Origin: Pseudomonadota bacterium
GTDB lineage: Bacteria > Pseudomonadota > Alphaproteobacteria > Azospirillales > Azospirillaceae
DNA length: 64,000 nucleotides
Assembly: GCA_023423695.1 (NCBI GenBank)
Contig: JAFAFA010000093.1
Location: 1 to 64,000, forward strand
Direction of reading: 5' to 3'
Shown here: piece after piece, positions 35,640-42,734 of the stretch
Position numbering within the stretch: position 1 is the stretch's first letter
How the letters are laid out: each line of letters starts with the position of its first letter
Made by a program: the position numbers and the translations under genes
Notes under the pieces: model-generated
Seen by the model: only the letters and a program-made list of their open reading frames with translations
Database searches by the model: none
Told to the model about the DNA's origin: nothing

Positions 35640-36200
35640 CTGACCTTCTCTCTGAGCTGACGTACGGTGCGCAATAGAGATTGGCGAAGCCGTCAGGACC
35701 CAACTTGCGCACCAACTTCGGCAGCAGCGGGGCGTGTTCCTTCCACGCACGCTCCAGGGCCCCTGTAGGATCTTCGGCATCACATAGCCGAGCACATTGT
35801 AGGCGTTCAGGTCCTCGTCAGGCGCTGGGCGGCGCTCCTCGGCGGCACCGCGTTGTCAACGGCCCGTTGCTGTGGCACACGGCGACCTCCAGCGCACCCA
35901 GTGCTATCAGAGGGTCGTCGAGCGCCGCCAGCAGCAGGTCATAATTGATCTCAATGGTGGGAACGCGTGTCCCTGACGGATCGCATTGGATAGAATGTGC
36001 GGCTTCAGCCTCATGCACGTACGGGCGCAGATCACCACGCAGTGCCAGAATGTGGCGGTTTCATTTGCCAAGTCGGTCTCACCGATCAGCGGGACCACGC
36101 TGTCCCCTGCAGCGGTGGTGAACGGCCCAACCTCCGGCCCACGGGCTTAATACCATACGAAGGGCCCCATCCTCAGCATCTTGGTTCAAGAGGCAGCGAC
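35640..36200 (-). pseudogene. Degenerate, multiply frameshifted gene of unknown function
   Basis: Protein-like stretches appear in different minus-strand frames in a consistent order: LIGETDLANETATFWHCVV, then TIEINYDLLLAALDDPLIAL, then DEDLNAYNVLGYVMPKIL, then ALERAWKEHAPLLPKLV and KLGPDGFANLYCAPYVS. This suggests one decayed gene, but I cannot name it. It fills the space between the GHKL gene and the methyltransferase operon. Confidence 0.35.
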
Positions 36201-36258
36201 CAACGGGAATGCCCCCTTAGCGATTTCACTAAGCCGGCAATGCTCTAACGTCGCATCC

Positions 36259-36286
36259 TTGAATTCGGTCGAAATATAGATAAACA
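36259..36286 (+). promoter_or_regulatory. Possible promoter of the methyltransferase-HerA operon
   Basis: TTGAAT and TAAACA spaced by 16 bases, in an AT-rich patch that ends 26 bases before the methyltransferase ATG. The surrounding DNA is GC-rich, so the patch stands out. By eye only. Confidence 0.4.
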
Positions 36287-36312
36287 TTGAACCTTGTGTT
36301 TAGACAGGCGGC

Positions 36313-37296
36313 ATGATGGCCAAGATCAACTCGTTCAGTGACATTCTTCAGGGCCTTCAGGACGTAGAGGCCTCAACCGCCCCTTCGACTGCGCCCCTCA
36401 AGAGCTTTAAAGGCCGCCAGAAGACAGCCTTCAAGCTCCTTGACCCGAATGTTTTGACCAAAGCCAAGTATGGATACCAGGATGAAGTTCCCTGGATCAT
36501 CAGCAACGACGATGCGCTGGCCGGTGTCAGCCGGCTTCCCGACAACTTTGTCGACTGCGTTGTTACGAGCCCGCCGTACTATTGGCAGCGCGACTACGGA
36601 GTCGACGGACAGACCGGGCACGAGGACACCGTGGAGGCCTATGTGGAGGCTATCTCAGCTGTGTTCCGCGAGGTGCTCCGTGTCCTCAAACCGACCGGCA
36701 CCGCCTTCACCGTGTTGGGCGATACCTACTACTCGGGAAAAGGCCAGCCGCGCGGCGGCGACCCCAAACAGGTATGGCGGGGCGTCGCCCGTCAGAAGTA
36801 CCGCGCAGTCGACCGCCCCGGCTTCGGACTTCCAAAGAAGTCCCTGCTCGGAATTCCCTGGAGAGTGGGGTTGGCGCTCCAGGCTGACGGTTGGGTTCTC
36901 AGGTCTTGTGTGATCTGGCGGAAAACCGAGCCACTCGCCGAACCAAGCGTCCGCGATCGTCCGTGGAACACGACCGAAACGATTCTCATCCTGACAAAAA
37001 CAGGGAAGTACCACTTTGATCGTCAAGGATTGGAAGGTCAGGAGGATGTCTGGGATATTCCGGCGCCGAACGCACTCAAGCGCTATCGCCACGCCGCCCC
37101 ATTCCCCGAGGCCCTGGTCAACCGATGCTTAGCGGCCGGCTGCCCCAAGAAGGGTGTCGTACTTGACCCATATGCGGGATCCGGCACCACACTCGCTGTC
37201 GCGGCCAATCGGGGGCTAGCCTCCATTGGATTCGAGCTCAGCCCGCACTACGTTACCCTCGCCCGTCAGCGCCTCAGCCACATCGAACCTCGGTGA
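36313..37296 (+). CDS. Beta-class DNA methyltransferase (N4-cytosine or N6-adenine)
   Basis: 327 aa. Motif IV TSPPYYW at 86-92 precedes motif I LDPYAGSGTT near 284-293, the beta-class order, with the target-recognition region between them. SPPY favours N4-cytosine methylation, though N6-adenine is possible. No cognate restriction endonuclease lies beside it; instead it opens an operon whose later genes encode NurA-like and HerA proteins. It probably marks self DNA so that these spare it (inference). The N-terminal 45 residues before the catalytic domain are extra. The next gene starts 10 bases after its stop. Confidence 0.88.
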   Translation: MMAKINSFSDILQGLQDVEASTAPSTAPLKSFKGRQKTAFKLLDPNVLTKAKYGYQDEVPWIISNDDALAGVSRLPDNFVDCVVTSPPYYWQRDYGVDGQTGHEDTVEAYVEAISAVFREVLRVLKPTGTAFTVLGDTYYSGKGQPRGGDPKQVWRGVARQKYRAVDRPGFGLPKKSLLGIPWRVGLALQADGWVLRSCVIWRKTEPLAEPSVRDRPWNTTETILILTKTGKYHFDRQGLEGQEDVWDIPAPNALKRYRHAAPFPEALVNRCLAAGCPKKGVVLDPYAGSGTTLAVAANRGLASIGFELSPHYVTLARQRLSHIEPR

Positions 37297-37306
37297 GGGC
37301 GCCTGC

Positions 37307-37900
37307 ATGATGGATCTGAAGGACCGACTGAACGAGATCCACCACCGGATGCTGGCCGGCAGCCGCACCGCATCTCGAGATCTGTTTCAGACGGCCCTCA
37401 AACCTCTCAGCGGCTTTCTTAAGGGCCAATTCCCGAGCTTCACGGAGGACGATCTATACGATCTGGCCTCGGATGCGATTACCATCTACGTGACGAACCC
37501 GGAGGCCTGCGACACCGGCAAGAGCTCCCTGTGGTCATACCTCTGCCGCATCGCCAAGGCCGACGCCATCGACCTGCTACGCAAGAGGAGGAACAGGGAG
37601 GAACTCCTGACTGAAAAAACCGAAACCGATGTCGAGTTCTGGGCGTCCCGCACGAAGGATGTGTTCAGGAACGAAGATGCAATCGACGCCAGGCACATCA
37701 TGAAGCTACACGGTCATAGGCTCGCTAAGGACGAGACCGAGGCCAGGGTCCTGGTCCTGATCCTCAATGAGGAGATTAGGACGCGGGCCTACGCCGAAGC
37801 GCTCGGCCTCGACCCAAACGCGCCCGATATCGAGAGGATCGTGAAACAAGCCAAAGATCGCATGCTCATCCGGCTTAAGAGGCTGCGAGATGAGCTCTGA
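37307..37900 (+). CDS. Sigma-70-family (ECF-like) RNA polymerase sigma factor
   Basis: 197 aa. Region 2: FPSFTEDDLYDLASDAITIY, then SSLWSYLCRIAKADAIDLLRKRR. Region 4-like helices at the end: AEALGLDPNAP and ERIVKQAKDRMLIRLKRL. Its position inside the operon suggests it transcribes the operon itself or a nearby gene on cue. No anti-sigma gene is obvious, unless the next gene (overlapping by 11 bases) plays that part. Two ATGs open the gene; the first at 37307 is used. Confidence 0.75.
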   Translation: MMDLKDRLNEIHHRMLAGSRTASRDLFQTALKPLSGFLKGQFPSFTEDDLYDLASDAITIYVTNPEACDTGKSSLWSYLCRIAKADAIDLLRKRRNREELLTEKTETDVEFWASRTKDVFRNEDAIDARHIMKLHGHRLAKDETEARVLVLILNEEIRTRAYAEALGLDPNAPDIERIVKQAKDRMLIRLKRLRDEL

Positions 37901-38255
37901 CGATCCGACCGATTACCTCTCTCGCGCTGCGCGACGAGCTGTACAGGGACCAGCGCCGCTCATCGCAGGGCTGATCGAGACTTGGCGCAGAGCTTTCCCG
38001 GATCGGGATCCCGAGGAGGTGCTGGCCTGTTCTGCGCCGACTCTCACAGAGTTCGCTCTCTGCCGGCGCCCCCGCACCGAGCACTGGCTCAAAGACGCAA
38101 TGGAGATTGCAGAGGCACTCGCCCTGAATCTCGATCGCGTGATCGTATTCCTACGGACGGCCGAGGCAGTTGAGGGTTTTGGCGACGCTCATCCGCTTGA
38201 CGCATCCCAGGAAGGTCGACTTCTCGCGGCGCGCGACCGCGACGAGGAGGAGTGA
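37890..38255 (+). CDS. Small helical protein between the sigma factor and ImmA/IrrE
   Basis: 121 aa, overlapping the end of the sigma gene by 11 bases. Predicted all-helical (LIAGLIETWRRAFPDRDPEE, FALCRRPRTEHWLKDAMEIA, NLDRVIVFLRTAEAVE), with an acidic tail DRDEEE. ImmA/IrrE proteases are usually encoded next to the regulator they cleave, so this is the best candidate for the regulator or anti-sigma partner. That is context-based inference; I do not recognise a canonical HTH with certainty. Confidence 0.65.
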   Translation: MSSDDPTDYLSRAARRAVQGPAPLIAGLIETWRRAFPDRDPEEVLACSAPTLTEFALCRRPRTEHWLKDAMEIAEALALNLDRVIVFLRTAEAVEGFGDAHPLDASQEGRLLAARDRDEEE

Positions 38256-38962
38256 TGACCTGTCGTAGTAGCCAAGCCATTGCCGAAGCCTTCTGGAAGA
38301 GCGCTGGCGGGCGGGCGCGTTTCGGCTGCCCGCCAGAGATAGAGCGGGCCGCCGCCCGCATTTTGCCGGTCGCCGTCCACCGCGTCAGGGGACTCCACAC
38401 CGGGATGATTACTGAATTGCTGGCTCGAATGCGGGCTAACCCATGGTTCGATGGCTCGCCCCGCATGCTCCGCGGCTGCCTGATTGCGGATGTCGGCAGA
38501 GCGCTCATCCTAGTGGACGAGGACGATCCGGAGGATGAGCAGCGCATGACGGTGGCACATGAACTGTCTCACCTGCTGCTGCACTACTTCAAGCCTCGCG
38601 AGGAGGCGCTGACCGCGTTCGGCGCTGGGATCATCGCCGTGCTCAATCGGACTCGCCCACCGACCTTAGGCGAGCGCCTGTCTTCAGTCCTTCGTGACGT
38701 CCCCATAGAACCCTTTCGGCATGCCATGGACCGTGCGGGGGTCCATCACGCTCGCGCGGTGAGCGCGATGGAAGACGAGGCCGACGACCTCGCCGTCGAA
38801 CTCCTGGCGCCGTGGCGCGAACTCCGGACTCTCCGTAGCGCGGCGCCCGGTACGCTCCGCGAAAAGTTCGGCTTGCCGGCACCGGTTGCTGCCCGCCTAG
38901 CGGGCATGATGAAGGCTCCTGGAACTACCTCTGGTGTGCTCGACCTATTTCGTCAAAAATAG
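38255..38962 (+). CDS. ImmA/IrrE-family zinc metallopeptidase
   Basis: 235 aa. HELSH zinc motif at about 102-106 (TVAHELSHLLLHYF) and a downstream acidic ligand region (MEDEADDLAVELLAPW, the ExxAxxFAxxLLxP motif of the family). ImmA/IrrE enzymes inactivate repressors by cleavage when a stress signal arrives, here perhaps to release the sigma factor. A strong GAGGAGGAG ribosome site precedes the ATG, which overlaps the previous stop (TGATG). The last 40 residues resemble a substrate-docking wing. Confidence 0.88.
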   Translation: MTCRSSQAIAEAFWKSAGGRARFGCPPEIERAAARILPVAVHRVRGLHTGMITELLARMRANPWFDGSPRMLRGCLIADVGRALILVDEDDPEDEQRMTVAHELSHLLLHYFKPREEALTAFGAGIIAVLNRTRPPTLGERLSSVLRDVPIEPFRHAMDRAGVHHARAVSAMEDEADDLAVELLAPWRELRTLRSAAPGTLREKFGLPAPVAARLAGMMKAPGTTSGVLDLFRQK

Positions 38963-39017
38963 TTGTCGAACTTCGCTCTGCCCGCGCGAAAGACACGATG
39001 ATCAATGCGGAGGCCCC

Positions 39018-40355
39018 ATGGCACTCGACGAAATCAAGGGTGTGCTGAGCGGCGCGGGCGGCAACAGCACCAGTGAATGTGATACCGAGGACTCCCCGGT
39101 CTTTGTTGCGGACCGTGGGCATGCGGAGGCCGATGCAGACAATGGGCCCGACCCCACCGACGATATCGTGATCGACAACTTGCTGGAAGCCGAATTCAGG
39201 CAGGCCCTTGATCTGGAATCGTGGACCTCAGGGGAGCGGATGGACCAACTCGCCGCCCGTCTAGAGCGGGAGGTCGAGCGGGCGGCGCGGTTCGAGGACG
39301 ACATGGCTCCGCGCGTGCTCAGGAAGCTCGAAGAAGCGCTCCCGACCGCACCCGACCGGTCGACGGAGAGCGGCGTCTACACGCTCGCCGTCGACGACAT
39401 CATGGGTGCGGTCCGCAACGTCCTGTTCAACGGTCTGGTCGAGGCGTGTGACGGAACCCGCGTCGCCGTCTCGACCCTGCCGGTCACAATCATCCAGATC
39501 GGCATCTGCCTGACATCTTATCTTGGCACCGGTGATGGCGGCACCATCGGCCATCGGCTTTACCGCCACGATATCATCCGCAACAATGGGGACGCTGAGG
39601 AAGAGGTGCTCGAATTCCTCTCCCGCCGCGCCCGCCGTAAGAAGAGCGAGCTCGCCCGTCCCGAGTTCGGAGACGACGGACAGCCGTTGAACATCAGCGA
39701 CATGCTCTGCCGCGCGCTCATGATCTACGCCGAGCGCGCCATGCTCGCCGACCGCTCGACGCGGCCTTGGCGCCTGGGGCATGGCGGTCCGATGCCGCAT
39801 GAGCTCATCGTCGGTTCCGGCCGCAACGAGATGGCGTTCGCCAGCCTCGAAATGCTCAGGCGCCTGCTCCTGGGGCATAAGCGGTTCATCTTCGTCCCGA
39901 GTGAGATCAGCGACGCGGCGGTCGTCACCATCGCTAACGCATTGCATCCGATGCAATACGCGGTCTTGCGCAACACGAAAGACATTATTGAGGGCTATAT
40001 CGAGGGAAGCAGCTACGAGCGGCCGCACTACAAAAGGTCTGGTTTGTATCAGGCGGTCCGCAGCTTCCAGGAGGATGTCGGATCCAAAGTTGTGCTCGGG
40101 GTCTACCGGGCTTCTGCGCTCTGCCCTGGCCGCGTCTTCTACGCACACGAGGATCATGTCCACGAAGCAGCCCAGATTGTCATGGCCGACAGCGCGCTCC
40201 AGGAGGCGCGTGGCTTTCCGAATTTGATCGACATCGCCGACCGCACCTGCAAGGGCATGTTCGAACCGGGCGGCCTGTCCGCCCAGGTCCACGCCGCCCT
40301 TGCCCGCAGCGGATCCCCCTTCCGCTTTCTTGCCGAACGCAATACCCGGGCCTGA
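39018..40355 (+). CDS. NurA-like nuclease, probable HerA partner
   Basis: 445 aa. Features that fit NurA: an acidic CDGT motif at about 144-147 in the place of the family DGS, ALMIYAERAML, the strand-turn HGGPMPHELIVG, and a C-terminal block ARGFPNLIDIADRTCKGMFE resembling the NurA end. NurA nucleases form a ring complex with the HerA translocase to resect or degrade DNA. The gene lies directly upstream of HerA (28-base gap). The N-terminal 100 residues are acidic and of unknown role. The ribosome site GCGGAGG fixes the start at 39018. Similarity is weak by eye, so another HerA-associated nuclease is possible. Confidence 0.6.
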   Translation: MALDEIKGVLSGAGGNSTSECDTEDSPVFVADRGHAEADADNGPDPTDDIVIDNLLEAEFRQALDLESWTSGERMDQLAARLEREVERAARFEDDMAPRVLRKLEEALPTAPDRSTESGVYTLAVDDIMGAVRNVLFNGLVEACDGTRVAVSTLPVTIIQIGICLTSYLGTGDGGTIGHRLYRHDIIRNNGDAEEEVLEFLSRRARRKKSELARPEFGDDGQPLNISDMLCRALMIYAERAMLADRSTRPWRLGHGGPMPHELIVGSGRNEMAFASLEMLRRLLLGHKRFIFVPSEISDAAVVTIANALHPMQYAVLRNTKDIIEGYIEGSSYERPHYKRSGLYQAVRSFQEDVGSKVVLGVYRASALCPGRVFYAHEDHVHEAAQIVMADSALQEARGFPNLIDIADRTCKGMFEPGGLSAQVHAALARSGSPFRFLAERNTRA

Positions 40356-40383
40356 TAGCGCCGGCACTGGCATGGAGAAGACC

Positions 40384-42237
40384 ATGAGCGAATCCAAGAA
40401 GATCGCTGCTGCGGCTGAAAGCTTGGAACGCACCGCCAACGAGAACGGCGGGGCGTACCAGGAGCCGGAAGCCTATCGCGGGTCCGTAGCCCGCACCATG
40501 TTCGACCGTCCTGGCTCCGAGGACGGTACCGTCACCGCGCTCGTGCCTGAGCACCAGATCGGGAACGTGACTCGCGAGGCTTATGTCCGGATCCCGAGCA
40601 TCCAGCCACGCAGCGGCGAGGTGGAGGCGGAGTATCTGGGCGTCATCGCGTCAGGTCCCTTCGCTGAACCGGATGCCCTCGGGGCGAACGCCCCAACCCT
40701 GGTGGTGGCCGCCGCGCACGGCGCCGTGCTCACCCCAAAGTACCACGGCATTGCACAAGTCGAGGTGTTCGGCGAGCGAGTTGAAGGTAAGGTGATTCCG
40801 CCGGTTCGGCGCCCGTGCCCCAACAGCCCGGTCTTCCTGCTTGATGCTGAAGACATCAAGACGGTGCTTGGCCTCAACATCCCACCAGATGACAAACCGG
40901 TGCGCCTTGGCCTCCTTGACGGCGTGAGCTCGCTGGCCATCGAGGTTCCGGCCGCGCGCAAGTCCGTCCTCTATCGGCACCTCGCGATCTTGGGGACGAT
41001 TGGCGGCGGTAAGAGCACCACCGTGTCCGGGACCATCATGAATTTCGCGGAGACCGGCAACGCGGTCGTCATGTTTGACGTCGAGGGCGAATATACAACG
41101 ATGAACATGCCGACCGAGAACCCGCAGATGCTGGCGGCTCTGAAAAGGCGCACTCTATCGCCGAGGGGAGCTCTGAACACGCGCCTGTTCTATCTGTCCG
41201 GCCGCACGCCGGCAAATCCGGACCACCCGGACAAGCGCAACTTCAAGATCGCATTCGATGACCTGTCCCCCTATGTGCTGACCGAGGTTCTTGACCTCTC
41301 CGAGGCCCAGGAGCGACGCGTGCTGGAAGCCTATGAGATCTGCCGCATCACCATGGAGCGCTTGAGAATCTACCCGAACACGCAAGAAGAACAGAGTGAA
41401 GCCCTTGAGATAGACGAGCTCCAGTCCGGCTGGCCGCGCATGAACATTGACATGATGATCGACGTGGTCGGCGCCGCGATCGAAAAGATCGAAGGCAACC
41501 AGGATAATTTCCAATGCCGGGCGGCTGGTTTTCGGGGACACGAAAACATTCTCATACAGACACTTGACGCACGTAGGATCGAGAAGGACGTCCGTTCTTG
41601 GAAAGCCATCGCCAAGAGGCTGTGGCGGATGAAGAAGGCCGGCGTGTTCGCCAACACCGAGCAGGAACGGATTAACGTCGACGAGATGCTAGTGCCGGGC
41701 CGCATCTCCATCATCGACCTCAGCGACATGGACGCACCTTATCTACGCAATCTGGTTATCGCGCAGATGCTGAGGACCCTCCAGAAGCGCCAGGATGAAC
41801 TGTACACCGAGCGCGAGGAGGCAATCCGCAATAACAATGAACCCCAGCCCCTCACACGCGTGAACATCTTCATTGAGGAAGCCCACGAATTCCTCTCTGC
41901 TCAGCGCATCAAGCAAATGCCAAACCTATTTGATCAGGTTGCTCGCATCGCCCGTCGCGGCCGCAAACGCTATCTCGGCCTCGTCTTCGTCACCCAGCTC
42001 CCGAGCCACCTGCCTGACGAGGTCCTCGGACTCGTGAACAACTGGATCTTACATAAGCTCACTGACACGAGCGTTTTGAACCGGCTGCGAAAGGTCGTGC
42101 CCGGCGTGAACGAGGCGACATGGAACTCGCTTCCTAACCTTGCCCCAGGTCAGGCGTTGTGCTCCTTCACGCACCTTGCGCGGCCCGTCATGACTGTGGT
42201 CGATCCTTCGCCTTGCCAGCTTCGGATGGTCGACTGA
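40384..42237 (+). CDS. herA: HerA/FtsK-type DNA-translocating ATPase
   Basis: 617 aa. An N-terminal beta-barrel-like region, then Walker A LGTIGGGKST (about 203-212), FDVEGEYTTMNMP, Walker B FIEEAHEFLS (about 494-503) and RGRKRYLGLVFVTQLPSHLP with an arginine-finger region, the normal HerA sequence pattern. HerA forms a hexamer that pumps duplex DNA into a nuclease partner. The ATG at 40384 has the ribosome site GGAGAAG; an ATG 12 bases upstream overlaps that site. The stop overlaps the next gene. Confidence 0.9.
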   Translation: MSESKKIAAAAESLERTANENGGAYQEPEAYRGSVARTMFDRPGSEDGTVTALVPEHQIGNVTREAYVRIPSIQPRSGEVEAEYLGVIASGPFAEPDALGANAPTLVVAAAHGAVLTPKYHGIAQVEVFGERVEGKVIPPVRRPCPNSPVFLLDAEDIKTVLGLNIPPDDKPVRLGLLDGVSSLAIEVPAARKSVLYRHLAILGTIGGGKSTTVSGTIMNFAETGNAVVMFDVEGEYTTMNMPTENPQMLAALKRRTLSPRGALNTRLFYLSGRTPANPDHPDKRNFKIAFDDLSPYVLTEVLDLSEAQERRVLEAYEICRITMERLRIYPNTQEEQSEALEIDELQSGWPRMNIDMMIDVVGAAIEKIEGNQDNFQCRAAGFRGHENILIQTLDARRIEKDVRSWKAIAKRLWRMKKAGVFANTEQERINVDEMLVPGRISIIDLSDMDAPYLRNLVIAQMLRTLQKRQDELYTEREEAIRNNNEPQPLTRVNIFIEEAHEFLSAQRIKQMPNLFDQVARIARRGRKRYLGLVFVTQLPSHLPDEVLGLVNNWILHKLTDTSVLNRLRKVVPGVNEATWNSLPNLAPGQALCSFTHLARPVMTVVDPSPCQLRMVD

Positions 42238-42533
42238 TGTACATGCGCGTCGCTAAGCTGACAGCGATGCGCAAGGACGCTGGCGCGCCAACTGCCTACA
42301 TCGCGTTCAAGCGCATCAAGAACTTCGCTTGCGTCGAGGTATACCCCCAGGCGGGGAAGGTCACCGTATTCCTGAAGGTCGCTCCCGATATCGTCACCAT
42401 GGAGGACGGCTTCACCCGCGACGTCCACAAAGTCGACCACTTCGGCACCGGTGACTTGGAAGTCACGCTGCGCACGCCGGGGGATCTGCAACGCACCACG
42501 CCGCTCCTCGTCCGCAACTACGAGGGCGGGTGA
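42237..42533 (+). CDS. DUF5655 domain protein
   Basis: 98 aa, start overlapping the HerA stop (TGATG). YIAFKRIKNFACVEVYPQAG, VTVFLKVAPD, FTRDVHKVDHFGTGDLEVTL match DUF5655, often a C-terminal domain on nucleases and restriction-related proteins. As a free-standing protein it is probably a DNA- or partner-binding subunit of the HerA machine. Last gene of the operon. Confidence 0.72.
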   Translation: MYMRVAKLTAMRKDAGAPTAYIAFKRIKNFACVEVYPQAGKVTVFLKVAPDIVTMEDGFTRDVHKVDHFGTGDLEVTLRTPGDLQRTTPLLVRNYEGG

Positions 42534-42548
42534 CGCGCAAACCGGGCA

Positions 42549-42590
42549 TTGGATAGTGCGCGTCATACCGTAGTATGCCAGCATGCATGC
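42549..42590 (+). promoter_or_regulatory. Possible promoter with overlapping palindromes upstream of rdrA
   Basis: A weak TTGGAT - 16 bases - TAGTAT pair. The -10 lies within the palindrome CATACcgtaGTATG (42564-42577), and a second palindrome GCATGCATGC follows at 42581-42590. Placement about 150 bases before the rdrA ATG suits an operator, but no regulator gene is adjacent. Confidence 0.3.
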
Positions 42591-42734
42591 CGCGGCGCCC
42601 CGGTGGCGTTTTGGCTGGACTGTCTTCAACCTCAACGGCATTCTCTCCGTTCTTTTTAGCGCAGTTAAGTCGACCTTGCGCCCCGGCTTCTCGGCGAGTG
42701 AACCGCTGTCTATGACGCAGACGAGGCAAAAGAG

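Noticed and set aside
31671..35660. Plus-strand frames of 386 and 475 codons opposite the GHKL gene
   Set aside because: Composition typical of antisense shadows in GC-rich DNA; no motifs, while the minus strand has clear GHKL and nuclease motifs.
36313..37296. Classical restriction-modification system around the methyltransferase
   Set aside because: No restriction endonuclease-like gene is adjacent; the following genes are sigma factor, ImmA/IrrE, NurA-like and HerA, so a simple type II system does not fit.
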